From contig JACMZG010001913.1 in NCBI GenBank assembly GCA_018340805.1, positions 39,352,115 through 39,416,114 on the forward strand: a DNA stretch of 64,000 nucleotides, given 5' to 3'. How positions within the stretch are numbered: position 1 is the stretch's first letter; each line of letters opens with the position of its first letter. The position numbers and the translations under genes are program-made. A model generated the notes under the pieces. It was not told where the DNA came from. It saw only the letters and a list, made by a program, of their open reading frames with translations, and ran no database searches. Origin of the DNA: Microvelia longipes (Eukaryota; Arthropoda; Insecta; Hemiptera; Veliidae). Below, in pieces: positions 1 through 11,619 of the stretch.

Positions 1-377
1 AAGTCATTTCATCGATAGGCAAGCAAATCGGAGGTATTATGCTTCATTGACTGCACTAAAAAAATTAATGAAAAAATTAGATTTTTTTACATTATGTCAA
101 TTAAATTGTTTTCCTTGACATATATATGTCAATCAATAAAACCGGAATTAATACTGATAATGAAACGTATCTTGGTATTTTTGAGTACCATGCTTAGTAG
201 TATATGAGTAAAACATTTCAGCCCTATCTAAACACTATATGAAGATTTGGGATTTTTTTAAATGTTTGTGGGGTCATTTTTGTGAGTCGACGACGTCATT
301 AATACTTCATAAACAATAGGGTTCGGGGCATTAACAAGGTTGAAACCTCGGTTCTGGTTTTAAGTGCCAACACAATA

Positions 378-390
378 CTTTTCACTCTAT

Positions 391-439
<49 letters not shown>

Positions 440-446
440 TGAAAAG
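378..446. repeat. AT microsatellite flanked by inverted repeat CTTTTCACTC/GAGTGAAAAG
   Basis: A perfect 10-bp inverted repeat encloses about 50 bp of alternating AT. With one mismatch the arms extend outward (CAATA/CAATT). The whole can fold as one long hairpin. Confidence 0.9.
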
Positions 447-449
447 AAT

Positions 450-730
450 TGTTTGTTGTTGCTTGTTTTTACGTAGGGGAAACGTCTACTCCTTTCAACC
501 TACGTTTAAACAACCACAGACAATCGTGCCGTGACCAAAGGAGTGATTTACCAGTTGCAGTGCACGCAAGATCCCACCAATCCTCTACTTTCAATGACCT
601 ATTTAAAGCCCAAATCCTCAGAAAACTCCCTCTTGACACTCCCCCCAGCTCGACGAAACTGGGAACTCGCTTACCAACTTATCCTGAGATCCCGACATCC
701 CCCTGGCATTAATAACATTAATCCTGTTTA
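450..730 (+). pseudogene. Penelope-like element, GIY-YIG endonuclease fragment (copy 1)
   Basis: The frame reads YVGETSTPFNLRLNNHRQSC and then LPVAVHARSHQSSTFNDLFKAQIL. This is the pattern of the GIY-YIG-type endonuclease at the C-terminus of Penelope-like retroelements (YxGET/Q...R...H, then L-P-V-A-V-H and a hydrophobic strand). The expected closing part, ARRNWELAYQLILRSRHPPG, follows but is shifted by a frame change near the C run at about 645. The RT domain is absent, so this is a 5'-truncated, broken copy. It continues into a 3' non-coding region up to about 1130. Confidence 0.75.
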
Positions 731-1130
731 TTAAGTTTGTATCTTTTTTATGCTCTTAACGTCTTTTTTTGCTCTTAATGTATTTTTTATTTATTCTATT
801 TTATCACCTTCTTAATCATTTTCTTTATTTTTTGACTATGTTTCTAAGAGTATATGTATTTATATTACAGCGGTATGTTTTGCTTGTGTGTATGAGATTT
901 TTGAGTATCTTCGAGCGTTTTGGCACTGTATACGTTTATGTATATACCGTTCTATCTACCACCCTCCTGTATTACCCACTCTACCTGCCCCACCGTGCAC
1001 ACTCCTTTCCTTTAATTCCTTCCCCTCTACCTTCCAGTCCCTCTCTGTCAGACGAAGAACATAGTTCGAAACGTTACAAATTTTATGTAAGTATTTTCTT
1101 AGTGTTTCCTATCTAAATTCTGTATATATA
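731..1130 (+). mobile_element. 3' non-coding region of the Penelope-like element (copy 1)
   Basis: The T-rich stretch after the endonuclease ends with a conserved tail (about 1030-1120) that includes TCAGACGAAGAAC and GTTCGAAACG. The same tail occurs at about 4650-4750 and, inverted and partly deleted, at 18327-18411. An AT microsatellite follows each copy. Frames here (for example 769-1116) are low-complexity and not genes. Confidence 0.65.
1041..1090 (+). ncRNA. Hammerhead-ribozyme-like motif in the Penelope tail (degenerate)
   Basis: CAGACGA (1049-1055) is followed by GAAC-ATA-GTTC (1057-1067), a 4-bp stem, and then GAAA (1068-1071). The arrangement matches the hammerhead core CUGANGA-stem II-GAAA with U4 changed to A. 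Hammerhead ribozymes are known from Penelope-like elements. Stem III is only weakly supported (TTAC...GTAA), and activity is unlikely with the core change. The duplicate lies at 4674-4696. Confidence 0.35.
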
Positions 1131-1186
<56 letters not shown>

Positions 1187-1190
1187 AGCT
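1131..1190. repeat. (AT)n microsatellite
   Basis: Alternating AT directly after the Penelope tail of copy 1. Confidence 0.95.
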
Positions 1191-1195
1191 TGCGA

Positions 1196-1590
1196 GATTT
1201 GCCCTGCATGTATCTATGTATAAGACTAACATATGTGCCAATTTTATCTCATTATCAGTATCAGTTCAATTTAATTTTTATCAAATGACTTGTTCATGTT
1301 TTTTTAAAAATCGGGAAATAATCGAATTGTCATAAAATTTGGTTTAAGTATATAGTATACATCTTCACGTCATAAAGAAGTACATCGAATTTTGTTTTTA
1401 ATATGACAAGTATATTCATGATTTTCGGTAGATCATAAAAGTTAAGCAGCATCGAGTGTGGTCAGTGTCTGGATGGGTGACCGTTTGGAATGAAACGAAT
1501 CTATTTACAATCTGAGGACGAGCGAAGCGAGTCCAAAGCTGGGAGGATGATCCATGCGAATCCGATTTAATGAGGAAATGGTGGCATAAA
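1196..1590 (+). mobile_element. 5S-like repeat family member (copy 1)
   Basis: The leader contains TATGTATAAGACTAACATATGTGCCAA-type sequence and ATCTCATTATCAGTATCAGTTC. A 5S rRNA-like segment (1431-1491) and the motif GACGAGCGAAGCGAGTCC (about 1516) follow. The same order of parts recurs at several other places in the window, so this is a dispersed repeat. A second, more decayed unit follows at about 1594-1830. Confidence 0.75.
1431..1491 (+). repeat. 5S rRNA-like segment
   Basis: AAGTTAAGCAGCATCGAG followed by GTGGTCAGTGTCTGGATGGG and TGACCG closely resembles the central to 3' part of 5S rRNA, which includes the internal promoter. It is not a 5S gene: the first third and the terminal stem are missing. 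It lies inside a longer dispersed repeat, as in 5S-derived SINEs. Confidence 0.75.
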
Positions 1591-2298
1591 GCCATGTATA
1601 AGACTATCATATGTACCAATTTTAATCTTATTATCAGCATGTTTATCGAGTTCAATGTTTATCGAATCACTTGTATACGTTTGTTTTTAATTCTAAAAAA
1701 TCAGGGAATTATTTAATTGAGTTTAAATTCAGTACAAGTATATATACGAGAAGTATCCCGTCAGAAGATTACTTTAATGTGATCATATCAATGGGATCAT
1801 AGTGGTTAAGCCAGTTTGGAATGTATAATCTTCTAAAAAATTACGATTTAAAGAAACTTTTTTTTTTAATTTTTAAAAAAAAAATGCCTTTTTCATGATA
1901 TTTCAAAGAAACAAAAAAATACGCAAAAAATTGTAGAGATAAAAAATATAGGTAGTTTATTAACAAAAATTTTGGTTTTTTTTTTTTCTTTCAGTTAAAA
2001 ATTGACGGAGATATGACTGTTTAAAGAGCACGCGGTAGTACAATGACAACCTATTTTTAGCCCTTTGACCCTTCGCCATTTGAAAACGATGGGTTTTACA
2101 CCATATGTTAATATAAAAATGTTTGTAGCTCTTTTAATTACCTTCAAAAATAGTTTTTGTAGACTGCGCTAGCTTAAAAATTGAAGGAGGTTATGGTCAA
2201 AAACAAAATGTTTTTTTTTTAAAAATTGGTAAAATTTAATTTTCGGAGCTCAAAAATTTCGGAGCTGAGTGAAATAAACGTAAATTGTTTGTATGTAC

Positions 2299-2325
2299 GT
2301 ATATATATATAATATATATATAATA

Positions 2326-2372
<47 letters not shown>
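2299..2372. repeat. (AT)n microsatellite
   Basis: Nearly pure alternating AT. The small frames read from it in all directions are artefacts. Confidence 0.95.
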
Positions 2373-2373
<1 letters not shown>

Positions 2374-4146
2374 GTAAACATATATGCTGTGGAGACAACT
2401 GCGAGAATAACTCTCCAATTGACCAAGAAGATTACGACAGCGACTCCGATCCTGAATAATGAACTTATGATTTTTGTAAAGTTGTATCCATTGATTTCTT
2501 GTACTAAAGTTATTTTTATGTTGCATTTAATAAATAATATAATAAATTTATTATTATCATTCAAAACCGATTAATATAAGTAAAAAAAAAATAATTAAAA
2601 TTTAATTGAAAAATAAAATTAATAAAATAATAAAATTAATTTTTTTAAAAATACATTTTGCAAATTAGGGATGGGTTTTCGGGGTTGAAACTTTAAACAA
2701 TTTAAATTCATGTGCTAGAATATAAATTACACGTGCTATATAATTAAATTGTATGACAATATTTTATGTAAAATATAATGGTATGAAAATAAATTTTTAA
2801 CATTATTTTAAACTTAGGGGTTGTTTTTAAGGATTGAAAAGTTTAAACATTATGATACTCATTCTTGAAAATGTGAAACGATATTAAAACCATTTTTCGG
2901 TCATAAAAAGTAATATTTAATTTTTTTTAATTTAAAGGTTGTTTTTAAATTGTACAGTTTTTTAAGGGTTGAAAGGGAGTAAAACATCAAATGATGTTGG
3001 AGAACGTGAAAACAATATTCACTCTGCATTTAAATAATTTTCAGTTAAACAAAGTAATTTTTATTATTATTTTTAATGTATTATTATTTTTAAAAGTCGT
3101 TTGTGGGGGTTGTAAAATAATTTAAGGGTTGAAAAATGGTTCAGTATATAATAATCAAGTTAAGTAATAATAATAATTGTCACACATTTTGTTTTAACAA
3201 GTTAAATGCCAAATCTGAATTTTTTGATAAAGGGGTGGTTTTCACCCCTTAAAAATAAAAAGCACCCTACGGGCCAATGTCACCTTTGAAGGTAAGGGTA
3301 AGATAAGCCTAATTCCAAATTTTCAGGTAAATCGGTTGATAGGCAAGCAAATCGGAGGTAAGGCTCGATTTTCATCTTCAATGACTGTACTATTTGGTTT
3401 GTACAAATATAGACATTTCAATAATGTATTTAATACATCAAAAAGTGTTTAGATCGGGCTGTTTACAGAATTTTGTCTCGTATTTACAAGGTCATAGTCT
3501 CTACTCCTCCTCCAACCTCCAGTTTGCTATTAAGGAGGAGTGTTGATGTAATACTTTATTTGTATTGTACATCGTGCCTTCTTATCAAATATAATATTTG
3601 AATTTTGAATCAATGCGTCATTTATACGGTCTGTCAATTTATTCGATTAACATAGACCATTGTTAACAAGGAATGGCGTGGACATGATGATACAGATTTG
3701 ATATTCCTGAAAATAGAGAGTATAAAACAATGCCAGAATAAATTCAGGGTCAAATAAACAATGTATACATTTTTCATTCATTAAATTCGTATAATTTAAA
3801 TGTTTATTGATATGTTTTGTTAATTTTTTCCCAACTTGCTATTAAGTCGTGATTCCCAAAACCAAAAAACATCATTAGACAGAGTTGTTTTATATGATTG
3901 AGTGATTAATTAACTGTTCTTTACTATTAATATCATCACTCAAATTATATCCGTCATTTTTAATATAATTGTTTTGAGAGGGTTTAAAGCCTGCCATAGT
4001 TACCTTTGCCTTTCATTAGTTTAAGGAAGGCCTTGGTGTTTTCCCTTTGAGGAGTCAATTAAAAAATATTTAAAAAACGTATAATGAACAAAATATTAGG
4101 TTATGAACTAACAGCTCATTCAACTGGAGAAAAAAGTTAAGTTATG

Positions 4147-4345
4147 GTCCGTGACCAAAGGAGTGATTTACCAGTTGCAGTGCACGCAAGATCCCACCAA
4201 TCCTCTACTTTCAATGACCTATTTAAAGCCCAAATCCTCAGAAAACTCCCTCTTGACACCTCCACCCCAGCTCGACGAAACTGGGAACTCGCTTACCAAC
4301 TTATCCTGAGATCCCGACATCCCCCTGGCATTAATAAACATTAAT
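4147..4345 (+). pseudogene. Penelope-like element, GIY-YIG fragment (copy 2)
   Basis: This is the duplicate of 529-730. It begins abruptly inside the domain (RDQRSDLPVAVHARSHQSST). It keeps the closing part (ARRNWELAYQLILRSRHPPG) in one frame, where copy 1 is shifted. Because the duplication starts here, the YVGET start of the domain is missing. It is non-functional. Confidence 0.75.
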
Positions 4346-4746
4346 CCTGTTTATTAAGTTTGTATCTTTTTTATTGCTCTTAACGTCTTTTTTATTGCTC
4401 TTAATGTATTTTTTATTTATTCTTATTTTATCACCTTCTTAAATCATTTTCTTTATTTTTGACTATGTTTCTAAGAGTATATGTATTTATATTACAGCGG
4501 TATGTTTTGCTTGTGTGTATGAGATTTTTGAGTATCTTCGAGCGTTTTGGCACTGTATACGTTTATGTATACCGTTCTATCTACCACCCCTCCTTGTATT
4601 ACCCACTCTACCTGCCCACCGTGCACACTCCTTCCTTTAATTCCTTCCCCTCTACCTTCCAGTCCCTCTCTGTCAGACGAAGAACATAGTTCGAAACGTT
4701 ACAAATTTTATGTAAGTATTTTCTTAGTGTTTCCTATCTTAAATTC

Positions 4747-4757
4747 TGTATATATAG

Positions 4758-4820
<63 letters not shown>

Positions 4821-4831
4821 ATATTATATAG
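4747..4831. repeat. (AT)n microsatellite
   Basis: Equivalent of the AT run at 1131-1190 in the second copy of the tandem block. Confidence 0.95.
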
Positions 4832-4842
4832 CTTGCGAGATT

Positions 4843-5240
4843 TGCCCTGCATGTATCTATGTATAAGACTAACATATGTGCCAATTTTATCTCATTATCA
4901 GTATCAGTTCAATTTAATTTTTATCAAATGACTTGTTCATGTTTTTTAAAAATCGGGAAATAATCGAATTGTCATAAAATTTGGTTTAAGTATATAGTAT
5001 ACATCTTCACGTCATAAAGAAGTACATCGAATTTTGTTTTTAATATGACAAGTATTCATGATTTTCGGTAGATCATAAAAGTCAAGCAGCATCGAGTGTG
5101 GTCAGTGTCTGGATGGGTGACCGTTTGGAATGAAACGAATCTATTTACAATCTGAGGACGAGCGAAGCGAGTCCAAAGCTGGGAGGATGATCCATGCGAA
5201 TCCGATTAATGAGGAAATGGTGGCATAAAGCCATGTATAA
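4843..5240 (+). mobile_element. 5S-like repeat family member (copy 2)
   Basis: Duplicate of 1196-1590. The 5S-like segment is at 5071-5131 and differs from copy 1 by one base (GTCAAGCAG for GTTAAGCAG). The GACGAGCGAAGCGAGTCC motif is at about 5156. Confidence 0.75.
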
Positions 5241-5934
5241 GACTATCAATGTACCAATTTTAATCTTATTATCAGCATGTTTATCGAGTTCAATGTTTAT
5301 CGAATCACTTGTATACGTTTGTTTTTAATTCTAAAAAATCAGGGAATTATTTAATTGAGTTTAAATTCAGTACAAGTATATATACGAGAAGTATCCCGTC
5401 AGAAGATTACTTTAATGTGATCATATCAATGGGATCATAGTGGTTAAGCCGGTTTGGAATGTATAATCTTCTAAAAAATTACGATTTAAAGAAACTTTTT
5501 TTTTTAATTTTTAAAAAAAAAATGCCTTTTTCATGATATTTCAAAGAAACAAGAAAGATACGCAAAAATTGTAGAGATAAAAAATAGGTAGTTTATTAAC
5601 AAAAATTTTGGTTTTTATTTTTTTCTTTCAGTTAAAATTGACGGAGATATGACTGTTTAAAGAGCACGCGGTAGTACAATGACAACCTATTTTTAGCCCT
5701 TTGACCTTCGCCATTGAAAACGATGGGTTTTACACCATATGTTAATATAAAAATGTTTGTAGCTCTTTTAATTACTTCAAAAATAGTTTTTGTAGACTGG
5801 CTAGCTTAAAAATTGAAGGAGTTATGGTCAAAAAACAAAATGTTTTTTTTTAAAAATTTGGTAAAATTTAATTTTCGGAGCTCAAAAATTTCGGAGCTGA
5901 GTGAAATAAACGTAAATTGTTTGTATGTATACGT

Positions 5935-5936
5935 AT

Positions 5937-5979
<43 letters not shown>

Positions 5980-5984
5980 GTAAA
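5935..5984. repeat. (AT)n microsatellite
   Basis: Equivalent of 2299-2372, but about 25 bp shorter. Confidence 0.95.
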
Positions 5985-7724
5985 AACATATATGCTGTGG
6001 AGACAACTGCGAGAATAACTCTCCAATTGACCAAGAAGATTACGACAGCGACTCCGATCCTGAATAATTGAACTATGATTTTTGTAAAGTTGTATCCATT
6101 GATTTCTTGTACTAAAGTTATTTTTATGTTGCATTTAATATAATATATAATAAATTTATTATTATCATTCAAAAACCGATTAATATAAGTAAAAAAAAAA
6201 TAATTAAAATAATTTAATTGAAAAATAAAATTAATAAAATAATAAAATTAATTTTTTTAAAAATACATTTTGCAAATTAGGGATGGTTTTCGGGGGTTGA
6301 AAACTTTAAACAATTTAAATTCATGTGCTAGAATATAAAATTACACGTGCTATATAATTAAATTGTATGACAATATTTTATGTAAAATATAATGGTATGA
6401 AAATAAATTTTTAACATTATTTTAAACTTAGGGGTTGTTTTTAAGGATTGAAAAGTTTAAACATTATGATACTCATTCTTGAAAATGTGAAACGATATTA
6501 AAACCATTTTCAGTCATAAAAAAGTAATATTTAATTTTTTTTAATATAAAGGTTGTTTTTTTAAAATTGTACAGTTTTTTAAGGGTTGAAAGGGAGTAAA
6601 ACATATCATAATGATGTTGGAGAACGTGAAACAATATTCACTCTGCATTTAAATAATTTTCAGTTATAACAAAGTAATTTTTATTATTATTTTTAATTTT
6701 TAAAAGTCGTTTGTGGGTTTGAAAATAATTTAAGGGTTGAAAAATGGTTCAGTATATAATAATCAAGTTAAGTAATAATAATAATTGTCACACATTTTGT
6801 TTTAACAAGTTAAAATGCCTAAATCTGAATTTTTTGATAAAGGGGTGGTTTTCACCCCTTAAAAATAAAAAGCACCCTACGGGCCAATGTCACCTTTGAA
6901 GGTAAGGGTAAGATAAGCCTAATTCCAAATTTTCAGGTAAATCGGTTGATAGGCAAGCAAATCGGAGGTAAGGCTCGATTTTCATCTTCAATGACTGTAC
7001 TATTTGGTTTGTACAAATATAGACATTTCAATAATGTATTTAATACATCAAAAAGTGTTTAGATCGGGCTGTTTACAGAATTTTGTCTCGTATTTACAAG
7101 GTCATAGTCTCTACTCCTCCTCCAACCTCCAGTTTGCTATTAAGGAGGAGTGTTGATGTAATACTTTATTTGTATTGTACATCGTGCCTTCTTATCAAAT
7201 ATAATATTTGAATTTTGAATCAATGCGTCATTTATACGGTCTGTCAATTTATTCGATTAACATAGACCATTGTTAACAAGGAATGGCGTGGACATGATGA
7301 TACAGATTTGATATTCCTGAAAATAGAGAGTATAAAACAATGCCAGAATAAATTCAGGGTCAAATAAACAATGTATACATTTTTCATTCATTAAATTCGT
7401 ATAATTTAAATGTTTATTGATATGTTTTGTTAATTTTTTCCCAACTTGCTATTAAGTCGTGATTCCCAAAACCAAAAAACATCATTAGACAGAGTTGTTT
7501 TATATGATTGAGTGATTAATTAACTGTTCTTTACTATTAATATCATCACTCAAATTATATCCGTCATTTTTAATATAATTGTTTTGAGAGGGTTTAAAGC
7601 CTGCCATAGTTACCTTTGCCTTTCATTAGTTTAAGGAAGGCCTTGGTGTTTTCCCTTTGAGGAGTCAATTTAAAAATATTTAAAAAACGTATAATGAACA
7701 AAATATTAGGTTATGAACTAACAG

Positions 7725-8366
7725 CTCATTCAACTGGAGAAAAAAGTTAAGTTATGGTCTAACAGCTCATTCAACTGGAGGAAAAAGTTAAGTTATGGTC
7801 TAACAGCTCATTCAACTGGAGGAAAAGTTAAGTTATGGTCTAACAGCTCATTCAACTGGAGGAAAAAGGTTAAGTTATGTGCTCATTCAACTGGAGAAAA
7901 AGTTAAGTTATGGGTCAGCTCATTCACTGAGGAAAAAGTTTAAGTTATGGTCTAACAGCTCATTCAACTGGAGGAAAAGTTAAGTTATGGTGTTAAACTG
8001 GTCCATTCAACTGGAGGAAAAAGTTAAGTTATGGTCTAACAGCTCATTCAACTGGAGGAAAAGTTAAGTTATGGTCTAACAGCTCATTCAACTGGAGCTA
8101 ACAGCTCATTCAACTGGAGGAAAAAGTTAAGTTATGGTTTAACAGCTCATTCAACTAGAGGAAAGAGTTAAGTTATGGTTTAACAGCTCATTCAACTGGA
8201 GAAAAAGGTTTATTATGGTCTTACAGCTCATTCAACTGGAGGAAAAAGTTAAGTTATGGTCTAACAGCTCATTCAACTGGAGGAAAAAGTTAAGTTATGG
8301 TCTAACAGCTCATTCAACTGGAGAAAAAGGTTTATTATGGTCTAACAGCTCATTCAACTGGAGCAA
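7725..8366 (+). repeat. Minisatellite, 41-bp unit
   Basis: About 16 head-to-tail units contain AACAGCTCATTCAACTGGAG and then GAAAAAGTTAAGTTATGGTC. Units vary by small deletions and substitutions, such as GGTTTATTATGG in two late units. Spacing is a continuous tandem with no unique spacers, so this is not a CRISPR array. Confidence 0.95.
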
Positions 8367-8379
8367 AAGATAATGTTAT

Positions 8380-9950
8380 ATGTACTATCAGCCTATTTTA
8401 CGTGCAAGTCAAAACCTCCTATTGCTCATAAGTTTATTTGCCAAACTGATTATTCAGGATGCAGAAGAAAAGAAGAGAACTGTGCCAATAACCAGAAAAA
8501 TCAGGTACGGGATACCTCCGACTCTTACTCATACTCGTAAAGTAAAGTTAACTTATTTATTGTTATAATAATATTAATCAGTTTTGTGCCAGATATAATT
8601 TAGAGAAAACAAGACGACAGTGGCGCATTCTCGTAGTTGGCATGGCGATCTACTAAATTACACACTAGCACTCCTGTTAACTGGCTACAAAACTAAATAG
8701 CCTTTAGTCAGTTCCAAAATAATAAATGAAACAGCAATAAAGCATATTATTCTTAGGTCTTCTGCCATTTGCCATTCCCAAGGTCTTGTGCTTAAACGAG
8801 GGTAAAAAAAATGTGTCCTTCGTGTCAAATTAAAGACATCAATAATTGAAATCAGTTGAAAAGGTCGTTAGTCTTACTTCAACTTTTCCCTCAGCTTTCT
8901 CTAAACAAATAATTTACTTCTCTAATAACTTTTCTTTAATTTTTATTATTTATCACCTTCATGTTGCTTTTCCATTTAACAATCTATAATCTCCCACTAT
9001 GAAGATTAAACAAAGAAAATTCGACCTTAAATCTATTTAATTATTTATACATCTCACTTGAATAATATATTTAATCGTCTATGATTTAAGTAACCTCTTA
9101 AGTATTCTATTGATGAACATAAATACCAATAAACTATAATGATATTAGCTGATAAGAGATAACAATAGGTTTATTGATTGTAATAAACGGAAGTTGTAAT
9201 ATTTTTTCATTAATAGTTGATTGGAGCGAGGGTATATGAGTTCAGTGTTGTAAGAGGATTCAACTAGTCCCTATTATTGATAGTTTGGAAAGTAAACACT
9301 ATCTGAATAAGTGTCCGGTAAATGTTAACATTAACGTTCGGAAGGAAGTGAAGTGTTGTTTGCAAACGTTTTAAATACGATCCGTCCGGAGTGGTAAAAT
9401 CCAAGGATTTTTAGGAAATGAAAAACTATTTCTTTTTGTGTTGGAGAGTAAATTTCTGTTTTGAACTAATTTGGTACCGTGTTAAATAATTGAGAAGTAC
9501 CTATTTGGGTTTAATGAACTACTTTTAATTTTTTGACTTAAAGGCAGTGAATAAAATCAAAATATTTATTAAATTTGTGCTTTTTAGAAAAATAACTGAA
9601 GAAGACTTCAAAATAATGTTGTGTTGGCTTGCGTAGTGATTTCGAAAGTTAAGGTAATAGTACGTTAAGGTAATAGGTAGTTGCGTTTTCGTTTTAAGGT
9701 AATAGTAGATTCCGCCCTTTTATATCCACCCAAATTTCGAAATATCTAATTAATGTTGATGTGTGTGTGAGTGTATATGTGTAACAAATAAACTGTTAAA
9801 CAATTCAAAAAACTGTTAAAATTTTCCATCTAATTTATGTCGAAATAATGTCTACGAATGTTTTAAATCGAAAATTTGTCATGGAATTAATGTGAAACCG
9901 ACGGATCATTATTTTGCACCACGTTAACAAACCTTGTATTTTTTGGCTGA
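8380..9950. other. No gene seen
   Basis: AT-rich, apparently unique sequence. The 62-codon frame at 8380-8568 has no recognisable features. The word AAGGTAATAG occurs three times at 9650-9705. Confidence 0.5.
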
Positions 9951-9951
9951 A

Positions 9952-10438
9952 CTTCGGTATACGGTGCACCCTGTTATCAATACTATGTATCGATATATTT
10001 TTAGTTTAGAGATGTGACGTAGGAATAATCGATATATGCCTTTTCTTTTACGTTTATGAATATATTTTATTATTTTTTTAAATGTTTTTTGTTGTTTGTG
10101 TTTTTTTTATTTGTTGTAAAATGGTTTATAACTATTTTCATATTTTTTTTTATGTTTTAACTATGTTTTCATAAGAATAATCGATGATACACCACATCTA
10201 ATTTTATGTTACGCGTATTTTTTACGTATTTTTATGTTATTTATTTTCAGGTTTTTTATTATATTTTTTTTGTTAATGTTTTCATTTATTTGTTGTATGG
10301 TTTTTTTAATGTTTTAATTATAATTAATAATTTAACGACGCTGCTTATCTTTTAATTGCTCAGTTCTCGTTTACGTGTCGCGTAACTAAAAATATATCGA
10401 TATATAGTATTGATAACAGGGTGCACCGTATACCGAAG
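9952..10438. mobile_element. MITE with 55-bp terminal inverted repeats
   Basis: The left end starts CTTCGGTATACGGTGCACCC and the right end is its reverse complement (10384-10438). The arms match over 55 bp with one mismatch. The 487-bp interior is AT-rich and non-coding, so the element would depend on a transposase encoded elsewhere. No clear target duplication is visible. Confidence 0.88.
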
Positions 10439-11166
10439 ATTTACCTATTTTTTAAATATAATTTTAATTAATAGTAATAATACCATATTTGTAAAGACAG
10501 CAATTTTGAGATAAATTAGAGTTTCTAGACGATTTTTGTGCCTCCAGTATGTGAAAAATTGTTTAAGTTTTTGAATTTATTAAATACTGCAGAAAGCCAT
10601 GTTGAAACAGCAAACAATTAAATGTGGTAATGAGGAAGATACGTGTTTGCTAAGTATATTTTTATTTAAAAGTGTACTACATTGTTACATTTTTTTAAGT
10701 GTTCCAGTTGATTTTAATTAATATTTAAATTTACTGTTGTTGTTGGGGCATGTTGTTAAAAAACTTAAATAACCTTTGATGTACTGAAAATACAAAATTA
10801 GTTCTGTAATAAAAAATAGGGTATTTAGGTAAACAAGCAGAAGCGGACTGGCCATTGAGGGCGAAGGCGGTAATCATCCTTGGTCCCCTCAGCCATAAAC
10901 TTTAAAAATTATCAACTAAATTAATATTTTTAAATTTATAGTATATAGATGTATGTATTCATTTTAATTATGTAATATAGTCATAACAATAGAGTCAAAG
11001 GGGCCTAATACTCTAAGGTAGGGCCTAAATTTTTTTAAATCTAGGGACTTTAATTTATTATACCTGGGGGTTTAGGCCCCTATACCGCAAACTATGGCCA
11101 TGAAGGGCCCTAGCAAACTTGTTCTGGACTCTATAGCAGCATTAAAAGGCACTTATATTTTATAAG

Positions 11167-11389
11167 ACTGCCTCCTAGGCCGTGATCGTAAAGGCGTTTG
11201 ATTTCGGCACCGGAGATCCGGGGTTCGAAGCCCGGGCTATGCTCTAAGATTTTATGAATAGTATTTGTATTAAAAAGATTCGCCAACTTTAATTAATTCT
11301 TAGAGTGTAGTAGATGCAACCCACCTGAGTTGGTTCCCTCAGGATTAATACCCTGATGGACTGAAAGACTCTATAACGGGCATTTTATT
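11167..11389 (+). mobile_element. tRNA-derived SINE with 14-bp target duplication
   Basis: TTATATTTTATAAG occurs directly before (11153-11166) and directly after (11390-11403) the element, a clear target duplication. The body holds a B-box-like GGTTCGAAGCC (about 11222) preceded by an A-box-like stretch about 50 bp upstream. The tRNA-like head ends near 11240. The tail contains TTCCCTCAGGATTAATACCC and a T-rich end. Such elements are made by RNA polymerase III and moved by a LINE. Confidence 0.85.
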
Positions 11390-11575
11390 TTATATTTTAT
11401 AAGAAATTAAAAATGTGTTTTAAATTTTGATCTTTATGGCCCTTATTCAATATACATGGACATTTAAAGATCTTATACGAAGAATAGACCCCAATGATCT
11501 AGGGTCTAATTAATTAAATTAAGCTTCCCATAATCATTAATCCTACTTTCTTAATAGTATACTAATAGTCCATAT

Positions 11576-11619
11576 TGTTTTCAAGTAGAGTGGTGTATAG
11601 ACCACTCTACTTGAAAACA
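11576..11619. repeat. Perfect hairpin, 18-19 bp stem
   Basis: GTTTTCAAGTAGAGTGGT is followed by a 6-base loop and its exact reverse complement. It sits inside the AGCGGACTG element near its right end. Confidence 0.93.

Larger units (their letters stand above)
529..4146 (+). repeat. ~3.6-kb tandem duplication, copy 1
   Basis: The block runs from inside the Penelope endonuclease to one unit of the 41-bp minisatellite. It is repeated head-to-tail at 4147-7757. The stretch 3210-4140 matches 6820-7750 with about one mismatch. The stretch before it differs by many 1-4 base indels, mostly in homopolymers and AT runs. Confidence 0.93.
4147..7757 (+). repeat. ~3.6-kb tandem duplication, copy 2
   Basis: Second copy of the block at 529-4146. 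Its end runs into the full 41-bp minisatellite, whereas copy 1 holds only one such unit before the junction at 4146/4147 (...GTTATGGTC | CGTGACCAAAGG). Confidence 0.93.

Noticed and set aside
1431..1491. 5S rRNA gene
   Set aside because: The first third and terminal stem are missing and the segment lies inside a dispersed repeat.
2250..2574. Open frames of 64-104 codons on both strands
   Set aside because: They run through an AT microsatellite and give Ile-Tyr repeats; low-complexity artefacts.
7725..8366. CRISPR-like array
   Set aside because: Units are contiguous with no unique spacers, and the DNA is eukaryotic; it is a minisatellite.
11167..11245. Functional tRNA gene
   Set aside because: The boxes are present but arms do not fold as a full cloverleaf, and the unit continues into a SINE body with target duplications.
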